DNA from: Oxalobacter formigenes
GTDB lineage: Bacteria; Pseudomonadota; Gammaproteobacteria; Burkholderiales; Burkholderiaceae_D
Assembly (NCBI RefSeq): GCF_002127965.1
Contig: NZ_CP018787.1
Location: 372,001 to 436,000, forward strand
Reading direction: 5' to 3'
DNA: 64,000 nt
The notes under the pieces were generated by a model. The model did no database searches. It had not been told where the DNA came from and worked only from the letters and a program-made list of their open reading frames with translations. Shown here one piece after another: positions 29,000-38,143 of the stretch. Made by a program: the position numbers and the translations under genes. How positions within the stretch are numbered: the first letter of the stretch is position 1; the number at the start of each line of letters is the position of its first letter.

Positions 29000-29041
29000 G
29001 AACTTTCGTCCGCTTGCGGTTTAATCTCATTACATACGAAT

Positions 29042-29311
29042 ATGGTACAGACGGAACTGGAAATCATTAACAAGCTGGGTTTGCACGCCCGGGCATCTGC
29101 CAAACTGACGCAACTGGCATCGAAGTACAGCTGTGAGGTCTGGATGACACGCAACAATCAGCGAATCAATGCCAAATCCATCATGGGAGTCATGATGCTG
29201 GCCGCTGGCAAAGGTTCAAAGGTTTTGCTCGAAACGGATGGCGTCGATGAAGAAGAATGCATGGATGCCCTGAAAAAGCTGATCAACAACAAATTTGGTG
29301 AAGCGGAATAA
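29042..29311 (+). CDS. ptsH: phosphocarrier protein HPr
   Basis: An 89-residue HPr that accepts phosphate from EI on His15 (NKLGLHARASAKL) and passes it to EIIA. Ser46 lies in NAKSIMGVMML, the context phosphorylated by HPr kinase in organisms with HprK, which many betaproteobacteria have; hprK is not in this window. EI follows 4 bases after the stop. Confidence 0.95.
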   Translation: MVQTELEIINKLGLHARASAKLTQLASKYSCEVWMTRNNQRINAKSIMGVMMLAAGKGSKVLLETDGVDEEECMDALKKLINNKFGEAE

Positions 29312-29315
29312 TTGA

Positions 29316-31106
29316 ATGCAGGCCGGTAAAAATATGGCATCTTTCGCACTGTTCGGAATATCGGTTTCACGCGGCATTTCCATTGGCCGGGCTCATCTCG
29401 TTGCCCGTGCGGCCATGGATACCCGGCACTACCTCATTCCCCAGGAAAAGGTGGAGGCGGAAGTGCTTCGCTTGCAGAATGCGCTCGATACTGTCCAGAA
29501 AGAGCTGGAAGCGATCTGGACAACCCTGCCGCAGGATGCGCCTGTCGAGCTGGGCGCATTTCTGGATGTGCATGCCATGATACTGGCCGACTCGATGATA
29601 GCGAAGGAGCCTTTCAATATCATCCGGACGCGCCGTTACAATGCCGAATGGGCGCTTTTGACCCAGATCGAGGAATTGTCTGCACGCTTCGATAATATCG
29701 AAGATCCCTATTTGAGGGAACGAAAAGCGGATATCGAGCAGGTCGCCGAACGGATCATGAAAGTGCTGACCGGCACGCAAACCGATTTCACCCCGGTCAT
29801 GACTGAACCGGATGGCGAACGCATTGACATGATCGTCGTTGCTTACGACATTTCGCCTGCGGATATGCTTCAGTTCCGGGACGATACGTTCAGCGGTTTT
29901 GTCTCAGAAATCGGCGGACGCAATTCGCATGCCGCCATTGTCGCTCGCAGTATCGACACGCCTGCCGTATTCGGTCTGGCCGGGGCATTATCCCTTATCA
30001 GACAGGATGACTGGCTGATTGTCGATGCTGATGCGGGAATCGTTATCGTCAATCCGACGTCTGTCGTCCTTGAGCAGTATCGAGCCAGACAGGCTGCACA
30101 GGCAAGGGCACGGAAAAAACTGAGCAAACTGAAAAAGACGCCTGCCGTGACAATTGACGGTACTCCTGTCACCCTGCTTGCCAACATCGAATTTCCGGAC
30201 GATTGCAAGGCCGCACTTGAAAACGGGGCAGTCGGAATCGGCCTGTTCCGGTCAGAATTTCTTTTCATGGGACGCAACGGCAATATCAGCCGGATTCCGG
30301 GTGAAGAAGAACAGTTCGAGGCCTATAAAAAAGCGGTTACCCTTATGAAGGGCCGTCCGGTTACCATCCGGACAATCGATATCGGTGCTGACAAACCGCT
30401 CGGCACGCCGGAGACGAGTACATTGAACCCGGCGCTGGGCAAACGGGCTATCCGGTATTGTCTGGCAGAGCCCGAGCTGTTTCTTGCCCAGTTGCGTGCC
30501 ATCTTGCGTGCTTCGGCGTTTGGCCCCGTAAAACTGTTGATCCCGATGCTGGTGCACGCTTTTGAAATCGACCAGACGCTGGCTTTCATTGAAGAGGCGA
30601 AGGCGCAGCTACGTGAAGCGAAAATCAAATTCGACGAGAAAATCCAGATCGGTGCCATGGTGGAAGTGCCAGCGGCCATTCTGGGATTGCCGATGTTCAC
30701 GTCCCGCCTCGATTTCATTTCGATCGGTACAAACGACCTGATCCAGTATGCATTGGCAATCGACCGGGTCGATCCCGAGGTCGCCCATCTTTATAATCCA
30801 TTGCATCCGGCCATTCTGACAATGTTGTCGATGACGATCTGGGCGGCGGACAAGGCAAATATTCCGGTGTCCATTTGCGGCGAAATGGCGGGTGACGCTC
30901 ATTTGACGCGGCTGTTGCTCGGTATGGGCTTGCGCGAGTTTTCAATGCACCCGGCCCAGCTCCTGAATGTCAAACAGGAAATTCTTTCAAGCAACATGAA
31001 ATTGCTGAAACCGAAGGTGGACAAGGTATTGTCGCTGGTGGAAGAAGCGGCTATCGAAGAGGCGGTCCAGCAATTACAGCTTGAAAAAACTGCCGATCAA
31101 AGTTAA
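29316..31106 (+). CDS. ptsI: phosphoenolpyruvate-protein phosphotransferase (PTS enzyme I)
   Basis: A 596-residue enzyme I that takes phosphate from PEP and gives it to HPr. The phospho-His is His205 in EIGGRNSHAAIVARS (the usual Thr before Ser is Asn here). The PEP-binding domain shows GIGLFRSEFLFMGR, VTIRTIDIGADKP and VSICGEMAGD with the catalytic Cys. The start at 29316 has a GGAA 8 bases upstream; ATG 29334 (MASFALFGI) is a possible alternative. Last gene of the run. The following 271 bases belong to the metX control region. Confidence 0.93.
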   Translation: MQAGKNMASFALFGISVSRGISIGRAHLVARAAMDTRHYLIPQEKVEAEVLRLQNALDTVQKELEAIWTTLPQDAPVELGAFLDVHAMILADSMIAKEPFNIIRTRRYNAEWALLTQIEELSARFDNIEDPYLRERKADIEQVAERIMKVLTGTQTDFTPVMTEPDGERIDMIVVAYDISPADMLQFRDDTFSGFVSEIGGRNSHAAIVARSIDTPAVFGLAGALSLIRQDDWLIVDADAGIVIVNPTSVVLEQYRARQAAQARARKKLSKLKKTPAVTIDGTPVTLLANIEFPDDCKAALENGAVGIGLFRSEFLFMGRNGNISRIPGEEEQFEAYKKAVTLMKGRPVTIRTIDIGADKPLGTPETSTLNPALGKRAIRYCLAEPELFLAQLRAILRASAFGPVKLLIPMLVHAFEIDQTLAFIEEAKAQLREAKIKFDEKIQIGAMVEVPAAILGLPMFTSRLDFISIGTNDLIQYALAIDRVDPEVAHLYNPLHPAILTMLSMTIWAADKANIPVSICGEMAGDAHLTRLLLGMGLREFSMHPAQLLNVKQEILSSNMKLLKPKVDKVLSLVEEAAIEEAVQQLQLEKTADQS

Positions 31107-31154
31107 AAAAGGTTTTCATACAGAAAAATAGTATGAGCTTGTTTGTGTGCCGGT

Positions 31155-31183
31155 TTGACGATATGAAATGACTTCGTTATGCT
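31155..31183 (+). promoter_or_regulatory. sigma-70 promoter for metX
   Basis: TTGACG (31155-31160) and TATGCT (31178-31183) are separated by exactly 17 bases. The expected start point near 31190 coincides with the first base of the riboswitch stem at 31191, which mutually supports both calls. Confidence 0.8.
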
Positions 31184-31190
31184 AGCGATA

Positions 31191-31265
31191 TTGCGCCGAT
31201 TTGAACGAGACAGCTTGCGGGCGCAAAAGGGGATCCTGAATAAATAAATACGGCTAAAGCGAGCT
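31191..31265 (+). ncRNA. SAM-II (SAM-alpha) type riboswitch upstream of metX
   Basis: The leader carries the SAM-II pattern: stem P1 TTGCGCC (31191-31197) with GGCGCAA (31220-31226), loop elements GATTTG (31198-31203) and GCTTGC (31213-31218), an A-rich linker, then GCTAAA (31253-31258). In the known structure the UUGC of the loop pairs with GCUA of the tail in an H-type pseudoknot that encloses SAM. Here 31212-31218 is in addition complementary to 31259-31265. An intrinsic terminator follows directly. Position before metX, the entry to methionine synthesis, fits SAM feedback. A covariance-model score could not be run. Confidence 0.85.
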
Positions 31266-31272
31266 TGGATGC

Positions 31273-31308
31273 AAGCCCGATATGCTGACGCTATTGGGCT
31301 TCTTTTTT
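31273..31308 (+). terminator. riboswitch-controlled intrinsic terminator
   Basis: A 10-bp stem (31273-31282 with 31292-31301, one G-T pair) with a 9-base loop, followed by CTTTTTT. GCTTGC of the aptamer (31213-31218) is fully complementary to GCAAGC (31271-31276), which would break the 5' arm; this pairing is a plausible antiterminator when SAM is absent. Confidence 0.85.
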
Positions 31309-31377
31309 ATCAGGAACAGGTTAACGGAATGATCGTTGCAACAAAGCCTGGCGATCATCGATTAAGACAGAATTTTC

Positions 31378-32520
31378 ATGCCATCAGTTGGAATCGTTTC
31401 ACCACAATCCATGCATTTTGCCGAACCGCTTGTTTTGCAGAGCGGGGCGTCGATTTCGGATTACACACTGGTATATGAGACATATGGTGAACTGAATGCG
31501 GATAAAACGAATGCCGTTCTGGTTTGCCATGCCTTGAATGCCTCACATCACGTCGCCGGTTATTATGTCGACAATCCGAAAGACACCGGTTGGTGGGACA
31601 ATATGGTCGGGCCCGGTAAAGCGGTCGACACAGACCGTTTCTTTGTAATTGGAGTCAACAATCTGGGATCGTGTTTCGGATCGACCGGGCCGATGGATAT
31701 CAATCCCGAGACCGGTAAGCCGTATGGCGCCAATTTCCCGGTTCTGACTGTCGAAGATTGGGTCGATGCGCAGGCCAGACTGGCGGACGCATTGGGTATA
31801 GACTGTTTTGCTGCCGTTATGGGAGGCTCGCTCGGTGGCATGCAGGCACTGGCATGGACCATGCAATATCCCGACCGTGTCCGTCATGCTGTCATCATCG
31901 CTTCGACTGCTCGCCTGTCTGCCCAGAATATCGCATTCAATGATGTGGCCCGTCAGGCCATTCTCTCCGATCCGGATTTTCATGGCGGCGATTTTTACGC
32001 GCATGGTGTCGTGCCGAAGAACGGCTTGCGTGTCGCCCGCATGGTCGGTCATATCACTTACCTTTCCAACGACGACATGTCGGAAAAGTTCGGTCGTGAC
32101 CTTCGTTCGGGTGAATACAAGTTCGGTTATGGTGTCGAGTTCGAAATCGAATCCTACCTGCATTATCAGGGTGAGAAGTTCTCGGCCTATTTCGACGCCA
32201 ATACGTATTTGCTGATTACGCGCGCGCTTGATTATTTCGATCCGGCTGCGCAGTATGGAGGCGACCTCGACAAGGCTTTGGCAGGAACGAAAGCGGATTA
32301 TCTGCTGGCTTCGTTTACGACAGACTGGCGTTTTTCTCCTGAATGCAGTCGTGCGATTGTCCGTTCACTGGTCAGTAATGGCAGAAAAGTCACATATGCG
32401 GAAATCGACGCGCCACACGGGCATGACGCTTTTCTTCTGGAAGACTCGCGTTACCATAAAGTGGTCCGGTCTTATTATGAGCGTATCTGGCAGGAAATTA
32501 ACGGAGGCATACGGTCATGA
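31378..32520 (+). CDS. metX: homoserine O-acyltransferase MetX
   Basis: A 380-residue alpha/beta hydrolase-fold transferase that activates homoserine for methionine synthesis. The nucleophile Ser is in [15 protein letters not shown], and the late [13 protein letters not shown] holds the catalytic His. [19 protein letters not shown] and [15 protein letters not shown]-like text ([18 protein letters not shown]) fit MetX. Acetyl or succinyl specificity cannot be assigned safely; with MetW beside it, succinyl transfer is common in proteobacteria. The ATG overlaps nothing upstream; the stop overlaps the metW start (ATGA). Confidence 0.93.
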   Translation: MPSVGIVSPQSMHFAEPLVLQSGASISDYTLVYETYGELNADKTNAVLVCHALNASHHVAGYYVDNPKDTGWWDNMVGPGKAVDTDRFFVIGVNNLGSCFGSTGPMDINPETGKPYGANFPVLTVEDWVDAQARLADALGIDCFAAVMGGSLGGMQALAWTMQYPDRVRHAVIIASTARLSAQNIAFNDVARQAILSDPDFHGGDFYAHGVVPKNGLRVARMVGHITYLSNDDMSEKFGRDLRSGEYKFGYGVEFEIESYLHYQGEKFSAYFDANTYLLITRALDYFDPAAQYGGDLDKALAGTKADYLLASFTTDWRFSPECSRAIVRSLVSNGRKVTYAEIDAPHGHDAFLLEDSRYHKVVRSYYERIWQEINGGIRS

Positions 32521-33137
32521 ATATGCCTAAACTGAAAAATCTGCGGGCAGACCTCGCTTTCATTTCCAGCTGGGTCAAGGACGGTGCTCATGTGCTCGAT
32601 CTGGGGTGTGACGATGGGGCAATGCTTGAATATCTTCAGAAGACGAAAAACTGTACCGGTTATGGCGTCGAAATCGACGATTTGAAAATTCCCGGATGCG
32701 TTCTTCGCGGTATCAGTGTCATTCAGCACAATCTTGAAAAGGGATTGCCCTTTTTCAAGGACGATTCGTTCGATACGGTTTTATGTCTTTCGGCCTTGCA
32801 GATGATGCAGCATGTTGAAGGGTTGTTGCGTGAAATGGCCAGGGTTGGCAATGAAGCGATCGTTTCTTTTCCGAATTTCGCCTACTGGCCCCATCGTTTT
32901 TCATTGTTGGGTGGCAAAATGCCGGTTTCGCTGGAATTGCCTTATGAATGGTATGACACGCCCAATCTGAGATGCGCAACGCTGAAGGATTTCGAAAATC
33001 TGGCCGATCTGGTCGGGTGGAAGGTAGCCGATTGCGTGGCCTTGCATGACGGCAAACCGGTGACTTTCATGCCGAACTGGCGGGGCAGTCTTGCCGTTTT
33101 CCGGCTTCAGAAGAAAATTAATTCCAAACGCACATAA
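32517..33137 (+). CDS. metW: methionine biosynthesis protein MetW
   Basis: A 206-residue class I SAM-methyltransferase-like protein. The SAM motif is [19 protein letters not shown], then YGVEIDD and [19 protein letters not shown]. The partner of MetX: in proteobacteria MetW is required with MetX for full homoserine acylation. It overlaps metX by four bases and ampG by one, so the three are one transcript under the riboswitch. Confidence 0.92.
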   Translation: MNMPKLKNLRADLAFISSWVKDGAHVLDLGCDDGAMLEYLQKTKNCTGYGVEIDDLKIPGCVLRGISVIQHNLEKGLPFFKDDSFDTVLCLSALQMMQHVEGLLREMARVGNEAIVSFPNFAYWPHRFSLLGGKMPVSLELPYEWYDTPNLRCATLKDFENLADLVGWKVADCVALHDGKPVTFMPNWRGSLAVFRLQKKINSKRT

Positions 33138-34390
33138 TGTCCCTCGATAAAAAATGGAAAGCCATACTCGATCCGCGTTTGCTGATCTGTGTGTTCCTTG
33201 GCTTTTCATCCGGATTGCCCTTGTTTATCCTGCTGACGCTTTTGCAGGCATGGCTGACGAAATCCGGTCTTTCCATCAAATCGCTTGGGCTCTTTGCCCT
33301 TGTCATGTTTCCTTATACATGGAAATTCCTGTGGGCACCTCTGATGGACCGCTATTCCTTTCCATTGCTGGGCCGGCGTCGGGGCTGGATGGCATTGACC
33401 CAGATTTTGCTTTTTTTCTGTATCGGTTTTCTGGGGTGGCTCGATCCTGTCACGGAATTGACGATGGTTGCCATCCTGACGACTGTGATCGCATTTCTTT
33501 CGTCAAGTCAGGACATCGTCGTGGATGCCTTCCGGCGTGAACTCTTGCCGGATGAGGAACAGGGGCTGGGCAGTGCGATTCACGTGAATGCCTATCGCGT
33601 GTCGGGAATGGTTCCCGGCGCATTGTCGCTTATTCTGGCCGATATGATGAGCTGGTCCGGCGTTTTCTGGGTAACGGCTGCCTTCATGCTGCCCGGCCTG
33701 ATTTGCACGCTCGTCATCAGTGAACCGAAAATTCATGGCGCGCCACCGAAAACCATCCGTGAAGCGGTCGTGCTGCCTTTCACGGAATTCATCGGGCGGG
33801 CTGGCTGGAAAAGCGCCTTGTTCATTTTATCGTTCATTTTCCTGTACAAGCTGGGCGACAGTCTGGCGACTGCGCTGGCGACCAAATTCTATCTGGATCT
33901 GGGATTTACGATGACCCAGATCGGCGTGATTGCCAAGACAACCGGATTCTGGGCAAGTCTTATCGGCGGCCTTTTGGGCGGCATATGGATAATCGGGCTG
34001 GGAATCAACCGGGCCTTGTGGGTCTTCGGCGCCGTTCAGGCGCTGGCTATTCTCGGATTTTCATGGATGTCGCTGGAAGGCCCCAATCCGATGTTGCTTG
34101 CCGCCGTGATCGGTTTCGAGGCATTTGGCGTCAGTCTCGGTACAGCCGCGTTTGTGGCTTATATTGCAACGACAACGGATGAACGTTATACGGCGACACA
34201 ATTTGCGCTGTTCACCAGTCTTGCTGCCGTTCCAAGGACGTTTATCAATGCGTCTGCCGGGTATATCGTGGATCAGACAGGCTGGTTCATGTTTTTCAAC
34301 CTGTGCTTCATTCTGGCGTTACCGGGCATGATGTTGTTGCCAAAAATTGCGCCCTGGCGACAAAAACGGCATTTGGCACAAGAACAATAA
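33137..34390 (+). CDS. ampG: AmpG-type muropeptide MFS permease
   Basis: A 417-residue membrane protein of the major facilitator superfamily with about 12 hydrophobic segments. It begins LLICVFLGFSSGLPLFILLTLLQAWL, followed by MFPYTWKFLWAPLMDRY and SSQDIVVDAFRRELLPDEEQG, all typical of AmpG. It imports GlcNAc-anhydroMurNAc peptides from the periplasm for wall recycling, for instance products of the MltB-type enzyme at 2917-4047. Its start overlaps metW (TAATG). Being behind a SAM switch is probably incidental read-through. Confidence 0.88.
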   Translation: MSLDKKWKAILDPRLLICVFLGFSSGLPLFILLTLLQAWLTKSGLSIKSLGLFALVMFPYTWKFLWAPLMDRYSFPLLGRRRGWMALTQILLFFCIGFLGWLDPVTELTMVAILTTVIAFLSSSQDIVVDAFRRELLPDEEQGLGSAIHVNAYRVSGMVPGALSLILADMMSWSGVFWVTAAFMLPGLICTLVISEPKIHGAPPKTIREAVVLPFTEFIGRAGWKSALFILSFIFLYKLGDSLATALATKFYLDLGFTMTQIGVIAKTTGFWASLIGGLLGGIWIIGLGINRALWVFGAVQALAILGFSWMSLEGPNPMLLAAVIGFEAFGVSLGTAAFVAYIATTTDERYTATQFALFTSLAAVPRTFINASAGYIVDQTGWFMFFNLCFILALPGMMLLPKIAPWRQKRHLAQEQ

Positions 34391-34440
34391 AAAAATTTCC
34401 ACGATGAGTGTAAAATTTCCGATTTGAAAAATAAATCGCT

Positions 34441-34475
34441 TGTTGCCTGATTTTTATGGCAATAATCAGGCAACA
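34441..34475. repeat. 12-bp perfect inverted repeat in the trpB leader
   Basis: TGTTGCCTGATT (34441-34452) and its exact complement (34464-34475) flank an 11-base loop. A second hairpin, CATCCC/GGGATG (34485-34505), follows. There is no T run, so it is not a standard terminator. It may be an operator, an mRNA-stabilising hairpin or a factor-dependent end for ampG. Confidence 0.6.
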
Positions 34476-34539
34476 GACGGATGGCATCCCCCACCGGCAG
34501 GGATGAACATTCGAAAATGAATTGAAAATGGGAGAAAGT

Positions 34540-35742
34540 ATGGCGCAGGAATTTTTGGAAATGCCCGACAAGGACGGTTTCTTTGGTGAATTTGGCGGGC
34601 AGATGATTCCGCCTGAATTGAAAGCGGTGATGGATGACATCGCCAACGCTTATGAAGAGGTTCGCAACTCCAGGGAATTTCAGGATGAACTGTCCGATCT
34701 TTACACCCATTATGTCGGTCGCCCGAGCCCTATATTCTATGCAAAAAGACTGACAGAACGTCAGGGCGGCGCACGTATCTTTTTGAAGCGTGAAGACCTG
34801 AACCATACCGGTGCGCACAAGATCAATCACTGTCTGGGACAGGCACTGTTGGCCAAGCATATGGGCAAGACAAAAGTGATCGCCGAAACCGGTGCCGGAC
34901 AGCATGGTGTGGCCATGGCAACGGCGTGTGCGCTGGTCGGTATCCCATGTGAAATCCATATGGGTGAAATCGATATCGCAAAAGAACACCCCAATGTCAC
35001 CAAGATGAAAATTCTGGGATGTAATCTCATTGCGGTTACCCGCGGTACCAAAACGCTGAAAGACGCTGTCGACAGTGCCTTTGAGGAATACCTGAAAGAT
35101 CCGAAAAACTTCCTGTATGCTATCGGTTCCGTTGTGGGGCCTCATCCGTTCCCGAAAATGGTACGGGACTTCCAGAGTATTGTCGGCAAGGAAGCCCGTG
35201 AACAGTTTTTGCAGAGGGAAAACAAACTGCCGGATGTCGTGACGGCCTGTGTCGGTGGCGGTTCGAATGCGATCGGTATTTTTACTGAATTCCTGCCGGA
35301 TGAATCCGTGAAACTGGTCGGTATCGAGCCTGCCGGTAAAGGATTGGATACGCCGGATCATGCTGCTACCTTGAGCCTTGGCACGAAGGGAACGCTCCAC
35401 GGTTTCAAATGCTATAACCTGCAGGATGAAAAAGGCAATCCATTGCCGGTTTATTCGATTGCGTCCGGACTCGATTATCCGGGTGTCGGCCCTCAGCACT
35501 GCTATCTGAAAGATATCGGCCGCGTCCAGTATGAAGCGATTACAGACGAGGAATGTCTGGACGCTTTCCTTGTTTTGTCGCGTATTGAAGGCATTATTCC
35601 AGCGCTGGAAAGCTCCCATGCCGTGGCTTATGCGATGAAAGTCGCCAAAGAACTCGGTCCGGACAAAACCATTCTGGTCAATCTGTCCGGAAGAGGCGAC
35701 AAGGACGCTGACTTTATCGCCAATTATCTGGGCATCAACTGA
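34540..35742 (+). CDS. trpB: tryptophan synthase beta subunit
   Basis: A 400-residue PLP enzyme joining indole and serine. The PLP lysine is Lys94 in [11 protein letters not shown] and the catalytic Glu116 is in [14 protein letters not shown]; the phosphate loop is [10 protein letters not shown]. An open frame to TTG 34522 and ATG 34528 exists, but GGGAG at 34530-34534 is placed for ATG 34540. trpA, trpF and other trp genes are absent from the neighbourhood, whereas in many betaproteobacteria trpF-trpB-trpA are clustered. The next gene, xth, converges with no gap. Confidence 0.93.
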   Translation: MAQEFLEMPDKDGFFGEFGGQMIPPELKAVMDDIANAYEEVRNSREFQDELSDLYTHYVGRPSPIFYAKRLTERQGGARIFLKREDLNHTGAHKINHCLGQALLAKHMGKTKVIAETGAGQHGVAMATACALVGIPCEIHMGEIDIAKEHPNVTKMKILGCNLIAVTRGTKTLKDAVDSAFEEYLKDPKNFLYAIGSVVGPHPFPKMVRDFQSIVGKEAREQFLQRENKLPDVVTACVGGGSNAIGIFTEFLPDESVKLVGIEPAGKGLDTPDHAATLSLGTKGTLHGFKCYNLQDEKGNPLPVYSIASGLDYPGVGPQHCYLKDIGRVQYEAITDEECLDAFLVLSRIEGIIPALESSHAVAYAMKVAKELGPDKTILVNLSGRGDKDADFIANYLGIN

Positions 35743-36525
35743 TCAGATTTTTGCGTCGTACCGTATCGTCAGGGGAGCGTGGTCTGAAAACCGCTCTCCC
35801 TTGTAGATGTCGGCTGAAACCGCTTTTTTCGCAATACCCGGTGTAGCGATCTGGTAATCGATTCGCCACCCGACGTTTTTTGCGTAAGCCTGACCGCGAT
35901 TGCTCCACCATGTATAGGCCTCACCGGTCGTATCCGGATGCAGGAGGCGATAAACATCCACCCATCCCAGTTCATCGAATACATCGGTCAGCCACGCCCG
36001 TTCTTCGGGCAGAAAACCGGAATTTTTCTGGTTGCTCTTCCAGTTTTTCAGGTCGATTTCCTTGTGGGCTATATTCCAGTCGCCGCAAATGACGAATTCG
36101 CGGCCACTGTCTTTCAGTTTTTTCAGGTATGGATAGAATTCATCCATGAAACGGAATTTGGCTTCCTGTCGCTCAGGTGAAGAGGAACCGGAGGGGGCAT
36201 AGAGCGAGACAAGGCTGAAATCCCTGAAGTCGCACTGGAAATAACGTCCTTCCGCGTCGAATTCCTTGCTGCCGAAACCGTTTTCGATCTTGTCGGGCAT
36301 TGTTTTCGTGTAGATGCCTGTTCCTGAGTAGCCCTTTTTTTCCGCGCATTCAAAGTAGCCCTGATAACCGTCAGGTGTGGCGACTTCGGGCGTGATATCA
36401 CAGGACTGGGCCTTGATTTCCTGAAGGCAGACGAAGTCTGAACCGGAGCGGTTCATCCAGTCGAGAAATCCTTTTTTGACGGCGGAACGGATACCGTTGA
36501 GATTGACGGAAGTAATGGAGAACAT
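35743..36525 (-). CDS. xth: exodeoxyribonuclease III
   Basis: About 260 residues from ATG 36525. A metal-dependent AP endonuclease and 3'-phosphodiesterase of the exonuclease III family. Catalytic landmarks are Glu36 in VCLQEIKAQ, ICGDWNIAH (Asp and Asn) and the final FSDHAPLTIRY with the active His. Upstream in-frame starts at 36534 and 36552 exist but lead into non-conserved sequence. It ends exactly where trpB ends, on the other strand, and is divergent from pyrE. Confidence 0.92.
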   Translation of the reverse strand: MFSITSVNLNGIRSAVKKGFLDWMNRSGSDFVCLQEIKAQSCDITPEVATPDGYQGYFECAEKKGYSGTGIYTKTMPDKIENGFGSKEFDAEGRYFQCDFRDFSLVSLYAPSGSSSPERQEAKFRFMDEFYPYLKKLKDSGREFVICGDWNIAHKEIDLKNWKSNQKNSGFLPEERAWLTDVFDELGWVDVYRLLHPDTTGEAYTWWSNRGQAYAKNVGWRIDYQIATPGIAKKAVSADIYKGERFSDHAPLTIRYDAKI

Positions 36526-36647
36526 GAGTGTCATGAATATCTGAAAGTACACATGATACTAAAAATAAAACGAACACGTGCGAGCTACCTCTCCGATTGA
36601 TGACACGTTACAATATCGATGTTCTTTTTGAGAGATTGGGGATTGAA

Positions 36648-37316
36648 GTGAGTCAGTTAAGAGAAGAGTTTATCCGCTTTGCAGTTGACTGCGGAGTGTT
36701 GCGTTTCGGGGAATTTATCACCAAGGCAGGCAGAACGTCTCCGTATTTTTTCAATGCGGGTTTGTTCAATGACGGACAGTCGCTGGGGACACTGGCCGAT
36801 TATTATGCCGATACCTTGCTGGAATCCGGTGTTTCTTTCGACATGTTGTTCGGCCCTGCCTACAAGGGCATTCCGCTCGTGGCGGCTGTTGCAATATCTC
36901 TGGCCAGAAAAGGCCGCAATGTCCCGTTTGCATACAATCGCAAGGAAGCAAAGGATCATGGCGAGGGCGGTGTGATTGTCGGCGCGCCTTTGAAAGGCAA
37001 GGTCGTGATCATCGATGACGTGATTTCGGCAGGCACATCTGTCAATGAATCTGTCAATATCATCCGGAATGCAAATGCGACTCCGGGAGTTGTTCTGATT
37101 GCACTGGACCGGATGGAACGTTCCGGGAAGGATGACGCCTTGTCTGAACTGTCCGCCGTTCAGGAAGTACAGAAGGCATACGATATGCCAGTCCTTTCCA
37201 TTGCCAATCTGGATGACCTGCTGGGCTATCTCGCCAAAGCGGGTGCTTCCCCGGAAATGAACCAGTACCAGAAGGCGGTCAAGGCGTATCGCGACAAATA
37301 CGGTTCAGTAAACTGA
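36648..37316 (+). CDS. pyrE: orotate phosphoribosyltransferase
   Basis: Adds phosphoribosyl to orotate in pyrimidine synthesis. From the GTG at 36648 the protein is about 222 residues, the family length, beginning SQLREEFIRFAVDCGVLRFG; GGGG lies 6 bases upstream. The frame continues to ATG 36600 or TTG 36597, adding 16-17 non-conserved residues, so these are less likely. Motifs: KAGRTSPYFFNAG, MLFGPAYKGIPL, NRKEAKDHGEGG and the PRPP loop VVIIDDVISAGTS. A strong terminator follows. Confidence 0.93.
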   Translation: MSQLREEFIRFAVDCGVLRFGEFITKAGRTSPYFFNAGLFNDGQSLGTLADYYADTLLESGVSFDMLFGPAYKGIPLVAAVAISLARKGRNVPFAYNRKEAKDHGEGGVIVGAPLKGKVVIIDDVISAGTSVNESVNIIRNANATPGVVLIALDRMERSGKDDALSELSAVQEVQKAYDMPVLSIANLDDLLGYLAKAGASPEMNQYQKAVKAYRDKYGSVN

Positions 37317-37318
37317 TG

Positions 37319-37350
37319 AAAAAAGCCCCTTAAAAGGGGCTTTTCTTTTA
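37319..37350. terminator. intrinsic terminator between pyrE and moeB
   Basis: AAAAGCCCC (37321-37329) pairs with GGGGCTTTT (37336-37344) around a 6-base loop and is followed by CTTTT. It begins just after the pyrE stop and, being symmetrical with A and T flanks, should also stop the converging moeB transcript. Confidence 0.9.
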
Positions 37351-37352
37351 TG

Positions 37353-38126
37353 TCAGACAGCTTGTTTGAGCTTGTTCCGGGCGGAACAGACAGGGCAGTC
37401 GGGATTGCGGTCGATCCCGATCCTTGTCCATTCCATTGTCAATGCATCGAGCAGAAGCAGGGAACCTGCCAGAGACGTGCCGATACCGGCGGCGAGTTTC
37501 AAGGCTTCGGCTGCCTGCATGGTGCCGATAATCCCGACCAGCGGTGCGAAAACGCCAACCTGCGCGGCTTTCAGATCCTCGAAATGCTGGTCTTCCGAAA
37601 ACAGGCAGGCGTAACAGGGGGAATCATCACGCCGTGGATCGTAAACCGAGATTTGCCCGTCGAACTGGACGACGGCACCGGATACAAGTGGAACGCCAGC
37701 GGCCATGCAGGCGCGATTGACAATCAGGCGTGTTTTGAAATTGTCGGTGCAATCAAGAACGACATCCGCAGTCCTGACGAGTTCGGGCAAAGACGTTTCA
37801 TCCATCCGATCGGTTATGGTAACAATATCGATCGTCGGGTTAATGCCGGTCAGTGTCTGTTTTCCTGATTCAGCCTTGTTTTTGCCGATCCGGTCTGTTG
37901 AGTGAAGTATCTGGCGCTGAAGGTTGGTCAATTCCACCTGATCGTTGTCGACCAGTGTCAACTTGCCGAAACCGCCGGAAGCCAGATACATGGAAGCAGG
38001 GGAGCCGAGTCCACCTGCCCCGATCACCAGAACATGCGAGTTGGCAATTTTATCCTGACCTTCGTAACCAAGATCTTTCAGCAATATGTGACGCGAGTAG
38101 CGTACTTCCTGTTCTTCATTCATCAC
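37353..38126 (-). CDS. moeB: MoeB/ThiF-family sulfur carrier adenylyltransferase
   Basis: A 257-residue E1-like enzyme that adenylates the C-terminal glycine of MoaD or ThiS. It shows RYSRHILL at the start, the nucleotide loop VLVIGAGGLGSPASMYLASGG, DNDQVELTNLQRQ and VVLDCTDNFKTR. Zinc is bound by CYACL and CPVCS near the C-terminus. No rhodanese domain is attached. It is the last gene of gpmA-envC-ctpA-moeB. Molybdopterin versus thiamin use cannot be decided from sequence. Confidence 0.88.
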   Translation of the reverse strand: MMNEEQEVRYSRHILLKDLGYEGQDKIANSHVLVIGAGGLGSPASMYLASGGFGKLTLVDNDQVELTNLQRQILHSTDRIGKNKAESGKQTLTGINPTIDIVTITDRMDETSLPELVRTADVVLDCTDNFKTRLIVNRACMAAGVPLVSGAVVQFDGQISVYDPRRDDSPCYACLFSEDQHFEDLKAAQVGVFAPLVGIIGTMQAAEALKLAAGIGTSLAGSLLLLDALTMEWTRIGIDRNPDCPVCSARNKLKQAV

Positions 38127-38143
38127 TTTTGACCTTTGCCGGT

